Positions 20,900-34,285 of a DNA stretch of 64,000 bases are shown here, one piece after another (the first letter of the stretch is position 1; each line of letters starts with the position of its first letter). Origin of the DNA: Isoetes taiwanensis (taxonomy: Eukaryota > Streptophyta > Lycopodiopsida > Isoetales > Isoetaceae); the NCBI GenBank assembly GCA_021234155.1, contig JAJEKV010000072.1, forward strand, positions 6,619,040-6,683,039, read 5' to 3'. The translations under genes were made by a program, and so were the position numbers. Under the pieces are notes generated by a model, which made no database searches, was not told the origin of the DNA, and saw only the letters and a list, made by a program, of their open reading frames with translations.

Positions 20900-22400
20900 T
20901 GGTTCATTGGTTTAGTTAGAAGTGGCTCTTTTTTCTCCATTCTTTCTTGCTTGTAATTTCATTTGAAATTTACTATGCTTGCTCTATTTGTTTTACCTCA
21001 TGACTTCACCCCTTCTTCTCTCCTTTTTTTGGTCTCGTCCCACTCAACTTTTGTTGCAACCAGTAGTCCCAATTGCTCTCTTTGTTCTCTTGCTCCATGT
21101 ATCTCATGATGTCCCCTTCGTTTGTTTTTTGTTCCTCGATATCTTCTGATTTATTGTGCTCTGGTCCTCTTTACTTGATCCCATTTCTCAGTCCACATTT
21201 CTTTTTGTTTTTATTCTTTTTTGCTCTAAGGTTCTTGAGCTTTGTTTCTAGTAATAGGCGTAGGTAGGTGAGTGCATGCTCTTTCTCATATGTTCTCAGT
21301 GGTTTTCATGGATGCCTTTATGAGGGCCTATACTCTCTCTTTGTCATAGATTCTTAGTGTCTCATTAGTGCCTTTGAGGTTCCCTTGGCCATTTGCTTTT
21401 TGTGGCCTTGGTCACTTTGACTCATTTTGTCCAGTTCCTCTATTCTCGACCCCTTTTTCCATCTATTTTATTCTGGTCTCCTGTTTGTCTTTTCCCCCCT
21501 GCGTTTGTTCGTTCCTCTTTTTATCCATTTTATCCCTTGAAAGACACCTTTGCTCTGCTATTGTCTTGACTCTCTCCTTTGTCTGCCTCTTGACTCGTCG
21601 TAGTTCTCCTTGCCTTGTTGGTCCAGTCCTCATGCCTTTCTATGTTGACCCTTTATGGAATGGAAAGAGTTTGTTTAGTATATGTTCATGCTGCATGTTG
21701 TTCACAAGATATTCCCTTTTTCGGCTTGCATTTTAAATTTCCAAACGTGGTTGCATCATCGCACATTCATACAATGTTGTAGTGGTTCCTCTTGTCAGTT
21801 GTCTTGCATTTCTATATGGTATTTCTATATGGTTTTTGTTCTTGTTTCAGGTTGCACTCAGTTTTCTTCATGTATTCCTCATCTTGGCATTGACCCATCC
21901 TCATTACTCTGCGGCATCATCTACCGCCATTCTCAATCGCCTCCTCTATACCTTGTCTTTTTTTGTAGCCTTTCTATTCCTCCCAGCAAGTGCTGAGTTG
22001 AATTCATTTTTGGCTATCATTTGCCCTGGCTCAACAATCCCCCTGCCAACCCCTTCTTTTGTTAGCAATCATTCATCCCCTATTTGTCTGTTGAAGGTTA
22101 TCCTGGCACACCTTCAACCTCACTGGTACAGGACTGAAATTGCTGAACTAGAACTCAAATATCAAGTTAAGACTATTTTCCCAAAACAAAAATATAGTGA
22201 TCTTAGTAAAACTGATGCCAAATGGTTGTGGAAACGAATTTTAACTCCAAACCACTTCCTTGAATTGCTTAGTTGTGCTAAGTTACCACTTGCAAAAGTC
22301 GGGAGTCAAATCTCCCAAGAGTATTGTTCAAAAAAGATGGTCCTAACCGAGTCAAAATAAAGTCAATAGCCCTGGCAGAGAGTTAATTTGTGCAGGTAGT
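20900..22400. other. T/C-rich low-complexity region related to 63.2-64.0 kb
   Basis: Long open frames on the plus strand are Phe/Leu/Ser-rich products of base composition. Short blocks (TTCTTCAT, CCATCCT, CTTATATGG-like) recur in order at 63.6-63.8 kb, which suggests one dispersed repeat family. No gene recognised. Confidence 0.4.
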
Positions 22401-23600
22401 AATATACGGATCCTTTTGAACTTTTATAACTTTGTACAATCTCCGTCAACTCTGTAGACTCTGTGCATGTGGTTTCTGATTGGATCTCTCACACCTTTGG
22501 CTCAAGAAATCCTGACAGGTTAGTTTGCTCAAGAACATAATGGGATATTTTTTGCAGAATAGATTGCTAGCTATCTTTAGTGGATTTTCTCAACTAATGC
22601 AGATAATGGCATGCCCATATATTGTGTGCATCAAGTAAACAGCCACGATAGCCTTACTATGAGAAGATGATTAATGTAGCATAACCTGATGAACATGTGA
22701 ATATTCTATATTTCGCAAGGGTAATTAGAGTAGCATAGAATGTTGAATATTACATTTCACACAGGAATCACTCGTAGAAACTAATTTTTTGGGAAAATTT
22801 TCTTTGGAAAATCAGTCTCAGATCAAGCTAAAGTGTAGGACACCATTTCTCACCAAGCTCGAATTTTCTCTTTCTCAAACATCATATTAAAGTTGTACAA
22901 TAATTTCCAAGCTCTGGATCTTGGGCAAGGATCAAAATTCATAGAATCAAGTCAAATAATCATAGTTTGCATCAAAATTCTTACGAATTACGAAGCAAGA
23001 AAGCTCAAACACTCTGGTCAGTCATCAATCTGGTGCGATTAGATGCTCCAGACATCAGTAGTATCGCATCCAAGCCCTCACTTCTTCTGTAACAAAAAAC
23101 CCCTTCATTGAAATCCTCTGTTTCATTCAGTTCTTGGCAGATTAGAACCAATTCTCTGTCTTTTTGCATGGATACATGTTTCTTGATGTGTACAGAGGCA
23201 AATCAATTAATACACGTGGAATTTATAATATTTATGTGCTACCTCCACGTGGGTAATGGCCCGTTGCCACTCCACATGCCTGGGTGTACCACGTGGCGAG
23301 GGCTGATTGGATGGGAGGAGTGACTAGGCCGGGAGATAAATAGGAGAACTTTTTTCTATTCTTCAAACTTGGCACGAATCCCAAGAAATGGAAAATAGAG
23401 GTCATGACAACGTCTTTTTTGAAAATTATTTTTTCCACGAGGTATCTTTTTTTAGGCTCTACAAGATGGGAGAATCTTTTTGCAAAAATGAACATCTTGA
23501 TTCTTAGGCTAAAAAGGGGCTAAACATGGTGAGGTGGCATGTTTGTGGAGTGACATGGCAAATGGATGCTGACATGGCATTATGAAGTGATAATGTGTCA
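22400..23600. other. Non-coding stretch; two G-box motifs
   Basis: No coding similarity. CCACGTGG motifs at about 23243 and 23289 flank a TGGCC-rich segment. Promoter-like cores without an identifiable transcript. Confidence 0.4.
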
Positions 23601-23860
23601 AGCAAGGTGGCAAAATGACTTTTTTCTAGTCAAAACTTTTTGTGAAGTGGTGATGATGTAGATGGCATGTATATGATGATGTGGATGTACTTGGGTGATG
23701 ATGTGGCACAATGAACTGATAACATGTCACATAAGGTATCAAAATGACTTTTCTTAGGTCAAAACTTTTTGAAAGTAGGTGATGAGGTGAGTGACATCTG
23801 TATGATGATGTGGATGTACTTGGGTGATGATGTGGATGATGTTTGACATTTTTGAAGATG
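23600..23860. repeat. Tandem duplication, ~130-bp units, GATGATGTGG-rich
   Basis: AAAATGACTTTT.., GTCAAAACTTTTTG and GATGTGGATGTACTTGGGTG recur about 130 bp apart, with a partial third copy. It abuts the 3' end of the minus-strand L1 remnant. Minus-strand His-rich frames here derive from the repeat. Confidence 0.7.
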
Positions 23861-23949
23861 ATGTGGAAATTTGGCATCAAATTTGGCACTTGTGCACATA
23901 CCATTAGAACTTTTATGCAATGACTTGGAGAATTTACTCTCACACACTT

Positions 23950-24972
23950 GCACAAGAACATGCAGTGTTTCAAGGTCTCAGCACAGCGACTACACATTGG
24001 ACATAGTTCATTGACAAACGGTTTCATCCTGTGAACCCACGTCTTCACCCTCAAAGAACGGTGCACTATTCGCCACAATAACGTGCGAGTTTTGGGAGGC
24101 AAAATTGGATTCCTCACCCATCTCCAACTCTTTCCCCAATCGTCTCCTGGTACCTGCAGCTCATCCTGAGCCAGCAGCTTGTAACAGGACTTAACAAAGT
24201 TTGAGGGGTCGATCTTCGGATTACACGGCCACACCCGTCTTGTCCCTTGTAGGGGGGGTCTAGCGGTAAATTATTTGCCACTCGAGCCTAGATCGCATTA
24301 CCTCGTTCCTTAAAGCAAAAGCGGTTACGAAATAATTGCCAGAGTGCCAATTGTCCATCAAGATACCAATCCTCCACCGAAAAAACCCCATGGTATGATC
24401 ATCTACGCGGAACTCGAAGATCAAGATAGATTGCCAATACCGAAGGTAATGCACTCGGGGCGAGAGGGATCCATAACCATGGCGATGATGTCAATTGGAT
24501 GTTTGAGGCGTCAATTTCAAACAACGCGTGAACTTGCTCCCAGGCTTGTAAAAGGCCCTTTAGAAAAGAAAAGGCATTGATATATGGTTTAATATCTATG
24601 AATAGCATCCAGGGAAGCCATGCAGAAACAACAGGTTTATGAAAAATAACTGAATGAGACAGAGACTGATGAAGAAGAACCACGCAAGGCGAGTCAAGCT
24701 CATTCCTGAAGATTGTGAAAATAAACTTTGGGATGAGGACCTTGCTATGGAGAGAAAGGTCTATGATCCCTAGGTCTCCCGCAGCTTTTGGGACGTACAC
24801 ATTTCCACCATGCTACCTTAACCACCGCCCCTTCCTCATTACCTCCCCAGATGAAGTTACGAACAATGGAGGAAATTTTCCGCATCTTGCTCTCCGAAGC
24901 CAGGATGATAGATGTCATATAAGTATGCGTGGAGCATAAAACAGACTTCGTTATTGTAATTCTACCTGCCAT
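23950..24972 (-). pseudogene. LINE ORF2, RT thumb to zf-RVT region
   Basis: Minus-strand frames contain MAGRITITKSVL and RNFIWGG (24.97-24.75 kb), then AGDLGIIDL (24.8 kb). They continue to PPKTRTLLWRIVHRSLR and LCPMCSRCAETLKHCMFLC (24.1-23.95 kb). The series is the classic order at the C end of plant L1 ORF2, ending in a Cys/His zinc-binding motif. Broken in several places. Confidence 0.8.
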
Positions 24973-25959
24973 TGAATGTTTTTTGCCTTTTCATCAATTG
25001 AGATGTCGATGCACACCTACCAAAATATCTTCCCAAATACCTGTGGCAGAGATATCAATGCCAAATGGGATATATCCAAGAGCTAGAGCATCTACCCTGT
25101 GGCTGCACTTGCCAAGAGAAGTTAGACAACACGGCGGACATGGGCTTGACTGACAGTCACAACGCAGAACACTTTGTCTAGTTCATCAGACAACCTGGCA
25201 CAATAAAGAATGTGCCCAAAAGCTCTTTCGCATTCAATAAATTCAGCTCATCGGTCTATCAAAAAAGGAAGGAATCATCGGCGTACTAGCTCCCAATCTC
25301 CAGATTGCATTGGATTGATAACATCCATAAGGACTACTTGAAGTCTGAGAGATAGGATGCAGAGCAGATAGTAATGTAATTGGATGTCAGTCAGAGATGG
25401 TAGTCGGATCCTTCACCTTTGGAATCAGCGAGATGCATCCAGTAATTAAGTCTATAGTCCATCGACTCTTCTCTGAGCAGATCTTGATAAGTCTGCAACA
25501 TCGAGTCTCTTAATCATTCCCAGTATTCCTGGAACTCTACGGGAATGCCATCCAGACCTTGCCAAGTTGCCCTGAAGAACATTCTAGAATTAATATCACA
25601 TTCTCTCAGCCATGTGATCCCCACCTTCACTTATGCCTGAGATGCCTCTTACACTCGCCAGCTGCAATGAGACGCAATATCTCATTTTCCCGTACTCCAT
25701 CAGAAGACTGAAGTCTGAGGGTTTCAAGCTCTCGATATAATGCGTCTAATGATGCACGCTCTTGTAAAACCCTCCGTTTTCCCCAAGACTTTGCAAATGA
25801 CTTGACAGCAGCCAGGGCCTTAATCATTCCCGATATCCCAGAGTTATCCCAAAAAGTATGAAACTAAATTTGCCGCCATTCTCAGGAGAAATCAGGATCC
25901 TTCAAGTAACTAGTATTTAATTTGAACATTGTTCACGTCGGTTTGACTGCACAGAGACC

Positions 25960-26262
25960 CTAAGAAATTAACTGCGGAGTGTGATCAGAAACCGCGGTGG
26001 ACAGAATATTTTGCCGCTTGAGCTGGGGTGCAAGATCCATTACTAGGGTACTGAGATAGCATCTGTCATGCCGAGCATATGCTCTGCCTGCCCCGGTCCA
26101 CTCGTTGCACCAAGGGAACGTGCAGTCCCCAGATGACTCTGCCAGATGTAAGGAATCTAGAAACTTTAACCATTGTTCTCGCTCGAAGCACTGTACCTCA
26201 TCCGATCTTCGGCCACACCTATCATGAATGGTCTCTACCATGTTAAAATCTCCTAGCAACAA
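25960..26262 (-). pseudogene. LINE endonuclease (APE-type) fragment
   Basis: LLGDFNMVE, EREQWLKFLDSL, RAYARHDRCYLS and a final SDHTP are the conserved blocks of the apurinic-type endonuclease of L1 ORF2, including the Asp-Phe-Asn and Ser-Asp-His active-site motifs. LARLDR has become YARHDR. The frame is short and flanked by stops. Confidence 0.75.
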
Positions 26263-26685
26263 TCAAACCACACCAGCACCCAAAGTACTTGCCTTGTTTC
26301 TCAAAAACGCCCACAATACCCCCTTCTGCCATGCACTATTGTGGGCATAGACATTCGCAATCCTCTATTCCTACCGTCCCCCTCACCATTTGATGATAAC
26401 CCATCTACCTCAATGGTCAGCAAGGGTAAATGTTACCTGAACATTCATTTTCCACGCAATGGCGGACCCTCCTCTGGACGTCCCTGAGGTGGAAAACTGC
26501 TGCAGCATATTGTGGACCAAACATGTCCAGAAGCGCACGGGTGTCACCCTTGTAACAATTATGCTCTTAGAGACACAGGATATCTGGGTCAATCTTACGA
26601 ATGGCTAATGCTACTCTCGTTCACTTATTGGGCGATGGGCGAATCACTCGGACATTCCAGCTCAAAATCTTTTTGTCCATCTGAA

Positions 26686-27690
26686 CTATTGAGAAGAGGG
26701 ATTCTTATGCTGCTTTTGCTTCCGCCCCCGTCGTGCTAGACAAGCAGGACCTTGATCTGAGTCATATGGCACAAATGTAAGCGGATTCTCAGTGAGAGTG
26801 AAGTCCACAGCTAAATTCATCTCGTCAGCCCACGAACGCACTCGGGCCACCTTATCGAGGGCCATCCCCTTCAAGGAGTCGTGAGTGGACAGTGAACCTG
26901 ACTCCGAAGGTTGCACTGACAGACAATGTGTCGGGCCTAAGTGCAAATACGGGGACTGCTGCTACTCTGCTAGCTCTTGAAGCTGTTAAATATGAAGTAG
27001 CTTCCTGGCGACAATATTAGGGGTCACAGTCTGGCCCACCACTTCACGGAGGGCTAGAAACATTCTTTGAATGTCAGCCCGTTTCAACAGCCTGCGGGGG
27101 AACTGGAAGTACCAATCCCCACTCTTGACTGTTACCAAAGATGGCGAAGGATTGTCTACAGGTAAGGCTACACAAATCTTGGGCGCTCGAACAATTGAAT
27201 GGGAAATATGCACTTCTAGCCCATTGGCAATTGCCATCATGAACTCTGGCAGCAGCATGTCCACCGGGAGATCTAGCACTTAGAACCAGCAAGGAATCTT
27301 CAAGGCCGATAAGGATTTGGCACTTACACCTGGAGTGTAGTGCTGATAGATCAAATAGTTCCCCCACTTGAGGTCAATGCCTCTTGCCACAACATGCTCC
27401 ACTGTTGTCGGCGCATCAAACATAAAAAGAAAGAAATTATTGCCCAGAAATTAGGGACTAAAAAGGCAAGATCCATAGACGTTTAAAGTGGGCCTACAAC
27501 CATCTCCCAACCTCCGTATGTCCAACAATCCCGTATAATATATCAACACCACGCATTAGATCAAATTAGAGACAGACTTCAGATGCTGCTGATGATTTAC
27601 CTTGACTATATTGGTAGAAGAACAACTGGGATCAACCTAAAGCTCTCTCCTGTTGTGTTGATTCAAAAGGGCTAGAGCTTCTTCCATCCT
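26686..27690 (-). pseudogene. LINE ORF1 remnant
   Basis: The frame at 27279-26986 has IANGLEVHISHS, ICVALPVDNPSPSL and WYFQFPRRL, resembling the DUF4283-like part of plant L1 ORF1 (I.N.LG.. ...VCVELD). The N part (MEEALALLNQHNRREL near 27.69 kb) and C part (26.95-26.69 kb) are in other frames. Nucleic-acid-binding ORF1 by family; inactive. Confidence 0.55.
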
Positions 27691-27699
27691 GGGAGTATT

Positions 27700-29690
27700 A
27701 ACCCGGGCCACCATGTGCCGAATCCATTCAGAGAATCGAGGACGTGAAAGCCTGCTCACAGTGTCATTTGTTGCCAAGCTGGGCCTGCAGATCCGATCCC
27801 TTGCCCACCATATGCTTGCGTCTCAGGAATTGGGGTCATTCTATTTAACCCCTTAACTATCTGCAGGGCAGCGCCGGCATCTTCCTCCTCCTGATGCACA
27901 TTGCCAAAAGGCACCACCGATGAAAATGATCGTCAGGTAAGGTTGGGGCAGGCGAAAATAATTACAGGAAAAATAATTACAAGTAGTAAAAACATGCATT
28001 GCTGTTAATGGTTGACTTTACTTAACTAAGAAATTATGAAATATAAGATTAATAATTCCAAGACTAATAAGTTGATTGTACCTTTGACATCCAAAGATGG
28101 AGCTTGGGTTTATGATCAGTTGATAAGTGATAGACAATTGCAGTTATGAGACCATCTGGATTTTTAAAATGGAACTGCGTGACTTGGGGAACTTCACATT
28201 ACTTGTGCTAACAAAATTCATTAGCTATAATACATGGTATGTTAATATATATTTTCAAGATCTTAGCTAACGTGCTTTGCTATACATATTGTGGTTTGAG
28301 TTTGATGAAGCACGTAGTGCGAACTTACATCGGAGAGACATCACAGATTACTGCCTAGACATCGGTATAGAGTGAACATAGTCATCATCGTCAATGGAAC
28401 TCCTCTAGGTACATGTAGTAGTAGATATTTAAGAATATCATATGTCATGGTCTTTGCATCGTGCCTGGTTACCTTTGTATATGTTCTTGGATACTCTAAA
28501 GTCGAGCTTCCAGGTTCAGTGGTCTGGGTTGCTCTGGCATGTTCATGCCATTTGTATGACATCGGGCATAGTTCTCCTGGCAAGGATGCTACGTCAACTC
28601 TGTAACTCCATGATAAGAGGTCCTCCAGTGCTAGGCATGAGCTGGAAGAGTATGAGCATGCGAGATTCACCCCACCAACTCCGCTACAGGGCTTAGAATG
28701 TAGGCTGGGCATTTTTTGCTAATAGGGTCTGCATGTAGGCTAGCTGAGCTTCCCATTGTCTCGAGCTATTTTTATGATATTTTGGTATTTTGGCTATGGT
28801 CTTTGCTTATGATGCTCATGTTTGTATTTGATTTGATTACGTTGTCATTGCTAGCATTTATTTCACGTAGGATCTTGTGTCTTTGAATTGCTTATGTTCT
28901 TGTTATCCAAGATTCCAGAGTGTTTCCATCCATGTAGTGGCAGCCAGGGATCCCCACTAAGTCACGAGGACTAACCCCTTTAAGTGCATGCAGTGAAGGA
29001 TCAAGGTGGTGCTCAGGCTGGTGGCAACGGTATAGATGGAGACAAAGACTAAGTTATTGAAGAAGCTTCAGTGTTGATATGTAAGCTAAATATTATGAAC
29101 ACATTGTGAATCGCATTTCCTCGAAATTTATTTATATCTTAATGATGTGTGATTTATAAGAATGGTTTATTTTCAACTACAAAGGAAGATTCAATTATTC
29201 ACCAATACTACCAATCTAGAATTAGTGCAAGTTTGATAAGATCCCTAGTTGCAAGGAGGGTCAAGTCGACAGGCTTATCACAGTAGAGTTCAAGTTTGAG
29301 TCTCCATGGGGGCAAGTATGACTTGGATACAGTTGAATGGTATGGTCTTCACAATGGGATAGTGTGGTGTATAGTCTTGTGATGCTCGAAGACGAGCATG
29401 TGACAGGCCCAAGACACTGGCATAAATGGATAGAAGCGAATACTCATAAATGTCTAGAAGGTTTTGCCCAGTTGGTTAAGGGAAGGTCGGTTAGGAACGT
29501 TACATTTACATCGTCGGGAAGCTCTTACATTTCATGTGGTGACCTTAACTGACTTCTGCATAAGGGCCTCTCTATTATACATCCCTGCAACAAGCTTGAC
29601 TATCATCTCTTGGCCCTTACCAGATCATGGCTCAGATCAACGACGTTACATTCTGGTTTGAGCTCCCTCTAGTTGTTCATCTATATACAA
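27700..29690. other. No gene recognised; possible retroelement flank
   Basis: Short frames on both strands lack recognisable domains. The part just before the chromodomain array (29.2-29.7 kb, plus strand) may belong to the same gypsy element, but I could not match it. Confidence 0.4.
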
Positions 29691-30800
29691 TATTTCATGA
29701 GCCATACACACACCTAATTCCTTTCTATATCAAGTTCCTCCACAGCCTCCACTAGTGGAAATTGATGATCGCAAGAAGTTCGAGGTTCGAGAGATCTTAG
29801 ATTCTAACTCCAACTCCAAGTCTAGAGACTCGGAGGGGTGGTGTATGACGACTATATGAGTACTATACTTGTACATACACATGTCTAAATTCTTTGTAGA
29901 TCGAGTTCCTCTACTACCTCCACTAGTGAAAATTGATGATCAAGAGGAGTTTGAGGTTCAACAGATTTTGGATTCTAAGTTTTTTCGTCGCCTGTTATAT
30001 TACTTTATCGACTGGGAAGGATATTCTTTATGCGATCGAACGTACCTATAGAGAATTTGACTAATGCTCCTGACAAAATTGCAAAGCTCCACCTACGTTA
30101 TTCGGATAAGGCAAGTCCAAGCGCTCCAGCTCCAACTTTGGAGAGTCGTTGCCCTCGTAGGAGGGGGATGTATGGATGACCATATGAGTACTATACTCGT
30201 ACATACACACATCCAATCCTTTTGTAGATCGAGTTCCTCCACTACCTCTACTAGTGGAAACTGATGATCACGAGGAGTTTGAGGTTCCAGAGATCTTGGA
30301 TTCTAAGTTTTTTTGTCGCCAGCTGTATAATTTTCTTGATTGGGAAGGATATTCTCTAAGGGATCGAACCTACCTGTAGAGAATCTGACTATTAATGCTC
30401 CTTACAAAATTGCGAATGTGAAGCTCCATCTACATTATCCAGATAAGGCAAGTCCAAGCATTCCAGCTCTAGCTTTGGAGACTCATGGCCATCGTAGGAG
30501 GGGGGTATACACGACCATATAAGTACTATACTCGTACATACACATGTCTAATCCCTTTCTAGATCGAATTCCTCCACTGCCTCCACTAGTGGTAATTGAT
30601 GATCATTGTATTACTTTGTCAATTGAAAAGAATATTCTCTAAGTGACCGAACCTACCTGTAGAGAATTTGACTAATGCTCCTGACGAAATTGCGAAGCTC
30701 CACCTACGTTACCTGGATAAGGCAAGTCCAAGCACTCTAGCTCTAGCTCAGAGACTCATCGCCGTCGTAAGAGAGGATGTTGTGACGACCATACGAGTAT
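29690..30800 (+). repeat. Tandem array of gypsy integrase/chromodomain ends, ~330-bp units
   Basis: Four consecutive units begin near 29700 (short), 29855, 30183 and 30517, each marked by AGTACTATACTYGTACATA. Each encodes PPL.PLV.IDD..EFEV..ILDSKFF, then DWEGYSL.DRTYL, the chromodomain of chromovirus-type Ty3/gypsy integrases (ILDSR...YLVDWKGY family pattern). After this comes a Pro/Ala/Arg-rich tail and GGGGATG-TGACGACCATA. The first and last units are shortened. Frames are broken in all units. Period ~330 bp. Confidence 0.8.
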
Positions 30801-31200
30801 ACTTGTAAGATCGACGCAAGGATACAAAAAATAGAAGCAGTGTTGGAACTTGCAACTTTCTAGTTGCGAGACATACAACTTTACCAAGTGATCTACTAAT
30901 ACTTCATAAAGATATTCCCTTACATATTTTACATATTCCCATTGTCTTTAGAAGGTTTTGGAATATTCCGTATGCATATGTGCCACTTGGCACGATCTCA
31001 TCCTTTGGAGTTGCACGATCGTGACATTAGTTTAGATATATATAGAGGTGCCTCATTCTTGTCGCACCATTCTAGTTTAATGTTAGTCTTGAGCCTTCTA
31101 ACTCAAGTCCTTGTATTTTACTCTATTGTACCAAGTATATTCAGCTTTTCAAAGTGTTTATCCTTTACGAATCTAGCAGTTCTATCAACAAAGGGATAAT
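30781..31200 (+). mobile_element. Probable gypsy 3' LTR remnant
   Basis: It begins at TGTGACGACCATACGAG after the last chromodomain unit, where a 3' LTR is expected. TATATATAGAGGTGCC lies near 31037. No partner LTR found in the window. Confidence 0.4.
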
Positions 31201-31204
31201 ATCC

Positions 31205-31270
31205 CATAAGCAATGAATGCGAGGTTCAAATTACAACATAAGCAATGAACCCGAGGTTCAAACTACAACA
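31205..31270. repeat. Short tandem duplication, ~32-bp units
   Basis: CATAAGCAATGAA..CGAGGTTCAAA.TACAA occurs twice in a row. Confidence 0.7.
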
Positions 31271-32150
31271 TAATCAGAATTAAATCGAGTAACTGCGGTG
31301 CAAATCACCACTTCCTCTGCAAGCAGTTTTAATTTTTTTGCTTGCCATGTCTGATTGGTGAATTTGCAAAGCTTTTGACAAGTAGAACTGTCATCTACGT
31401 TTCCTTTCAAACCTAAGCCCAGCTTCACTAAAGCTCTCTTCTAATCTAATCAAGCCCAAAAGACATTCCAGAGCACGCATTACCTAGTACTTTTTGAACA
31501 AAAGCTTATGGCTCAAAAACACCAAGATAGTAGGTTCAAATTCACCAAGAGAGTAGGTTTGAAACTTGAATGGTATTTTCCTTCATGCTCTAGGTGGCTC
31601 CAGTGAAGCCTGTGCTTGATACTAATTTCCTTGATACTAGTTGATTTAACTATAGATAGCATTCCATGATTGGTAGTTTGAATTTTGGCTTCAAACAAAG
31701 ACTGTATAGAACTGGGTACTGGGTGTCAGAATCAGAAAAGCAATTAATTAAAACCAACCCACAGCCAGTCCACAGCAGCTGGGCCCTCACTCAACAAAGT
31801 GAAGTCCAAAGCCTGAGCATATCTCTGGAAGACAGAAACATGTATAACTGATCTCTTTAGCTGTGTACAACTGAGACTTAGACATGTCTCTTTAATTAAG
31901 TCAATGATATCTTTTCAAAAGTATGCACTTGGACTGTTGGACAATTACAAGTGTTTGATCATAATGTTCTTCAGAGCCTTCATGATGTCTGATGCACTCG
32001 TCATAATTCAAACTTTTAACTCCCCATTTACTTATTTCAATTTTCTGTACAGCTTCTCGGCACATGCTCCATGAAATTTTAGCTATCTATGAACACCCAG
32101 CCAAAAACATTAGTTTCCAATTTACAATGTATTCAACAGTTGAACAGAAG
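31270..32150. other. Downstream of TBP gene, no other gene seen
   Basis: The part nearest 32150 is the probable 3' untranslated region of the minus-strand TBP gene. No coding similarity in the remainder. Confidence 0.45.
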
Positions 32151-32153
32151 AAC

Positions 32154-34034
32154 TTACCATTGTTGCATCTTCCTGAACTCAGTTAAGACGGGATAGATGT
32201 TCTCAAAAGCATCATAAATTTCATCTCTAACCTGGAAGCATAAATACCAAGTTAAGACAGACAGAAAAAAATTGTAGATAGTATACTTCAACTATAACCT
32301 TTGCACCAGTAAGCACAATCTTTCCCGATACAAATATAAGGAGCACAATCTTGGGTTGTTTCATCCGGTAGATCAATCCAGGGAATAACTCTGGCTCGTA
32401 CTACAAAATTAAAATATACAAAATTAAAATGCTAGATAGTAGCTGCAAAAGCTTTAGCATCAAGACTTTAATTTTATATACTTACACTGGAGAAATGGCC
32501 GTGGGCATATGCCAGACCTTCGAGTCTTATCGGAAATTTAACATCACAGGACCCAACAATATTCTGGATCTTAAAATCCTGCATACAATATGTAGATAGA
32601 TAGATTTAGCATCCTGATAATATTTTGGGAAGATTTAGCATCCTGATAATATTTTGGGAAGATATTAACTACTCAAAAAATATGCCAGTATCTAGTCCCT
32701 TAGTTGTAACAACCATATTAGTCACATTCCCCTCCCACCTAGTCGACGTTATAATTACTGAACATATGAGATAAGTATAACATGACCAAGCCTGGTACGA
32801 AAAATCCCCAATACAAAATTTTATATAAGGAACTCTAATAGTGGGTATTATATTGTTCCCAGGTTCAAGTGGTAAATCAACTTCAGCTAAAATGAGAAAA
32901 GGAATAAGATCACATCAGTCTGCAATGACAGTTCCATCTTAAGGCTTTATTTTCAGTAACAGCTGTCACTTTTCCAAAGTCATCACGATCAAAAATTAAC
33001 CAGCTCAAGGGTAAAAACTAGGTGAAATTTTGAACACACAACTTAGATGTATATGGAAAGCCATATTAGTTCTTTCATGTATGTTGTAAAAACAAGGTTG
33101 GAGTATACCTTCAACTGAGCAGGGAACCCTAGCTTCTGAATAATGCGTGCATACTGGAAGCCACCATAAAATGGTTACAGCACCACAAACCCGTGCCAAC
33201 TTAACGTGTTGCCATCATCTCAGCTACTATAATAAAACATTCAAACAAACAGATACTACCTTTCTTGCTGCCAATTTAGATTGTTGTTCACTTTTTGCAC
33301 CAGTGCATACCTGGAACACGCACGTCCCTATCTTTGTTAGGCAGGGTCTTTAACCATATACAGTTATCTATAAAACGTTTTGACCATAAGCCTTACCATT
33401 TTCCCAGATGCAAAAATGAGGGCGGTAGTCTTGGGCTCCCTTATCCTCATAATTACTGCTGCAAAACGCTGATCATGAAAGATAATGCGCATTTAGAAAT
33501 AGCACTTCTCAGACTAACAAAATGGCAAAAACTGTTTACCTTTGGATTGTACTCAGCATTACGAGCATGAAGGGCAATAGTTTTAAGGTCTAGCTTACAA
33601 TCCATATTCACAGTTGACACAATGTTTCTACAAAATTCAACGTAAATTTAGGAAGTAGATATAGGATCATTTTCTCACAGTATTAATCAATAGTTCATGC
33701 TGCCTGTTTAGTGAAGGTGCCCCTTCCAAATTCTAACTGAAAAAATAACTTACTGTAGGGTTGGTATAATTCCAGAAGGATGCCTCGCATAATCAACAGG
33801 TTGAGTTCCTTACAATGTCTGGGCCATTCTCGCTTCTTCTGATCTCAAAATAATACAGACCTACAGATTTTTTGGTCCAGAATAAACAACAGGGCTGCCA
33901 GAGATGGTAAGGAAAACAAATGCACGTCTTACTTCTTCAATTCTTTTCCAAAGAAAACCCTATTTCCGGCTTAGATGTACAGATTGGGATTACAATCTCC
34001 AGATACAGCAAAAATGTTTTGAACCAAATGCCAT
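32154..34034 (-). CDS. TBP: TATA-binding protein (TBP), multi-exon gene
   Basis: Exons on the minus strand: 34034-34025 (tentative), 33808-33754, 33627-33540, 33468-33397, 33310-33260, 33153-33109, 32578-32486, 32400-32299, 32231-32154. All introns are GT-AG and phases agree, giving ~197 aa, typical of plant TBP. Seen in order: [117 protein letters not shown]. Both halves of the saddle and the DNA-kinking Phe residues are present. TBP binds TATA DNA in the nucleus as a core of TFIID and of Pol I and III factors. The first ATG after the predicted start site, spliced G|GA, gives MAFGTQPVDY; other donors there create stops. The gene looks functional. Confidence 0.93.
32602..32659. repeat. 29-bp tandem duplication in a TBP intron
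   Basis: Two identical adjacent units starting AGATTTAGCATCCTG lie in the intron between exons 33153-33109 and 32578-32486. Confidence 0.9.
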
Positions 34035-34285
34035 AAAACCTCAACAAGATGTAACAAGAGAAGAACCACCAGACCCAAGATTCGAAAGCAAATTTCTTCA
34101 GCAAAAATTCAGAAATAGGACTGGATCGGGTCTGGTTTTTCCAGAAATAACAGTATGGTTGAATTTGACGAGAAAGTAACGAAAGAATGCTCTGATTGAG
34201 AACCCAAAAAGGGGTATCTATGTAATCTGATGGGCCAGCGCCGCTGGCGGCGGGGGGACGAAACGTTGGATCGCCCAGCGCCTGG

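Larger units (their letters stand above)
23880..27690 (-). mobile_element. L1-type LINE, degenerate, minus strand
   Basis: The order on the minus strand is ORF1 (27.69-26.69 kb), endonuclease (26.26-25.96), RT (about 25.6-25.2, GLDGIPVEF) and RT C end/zf-RVT (24.97-23.88). Multiple stops and frameshifts make it dead. No poly(A) or target duplication recognised; the 3' end meets tandem repeats. Confidence 0.8.
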
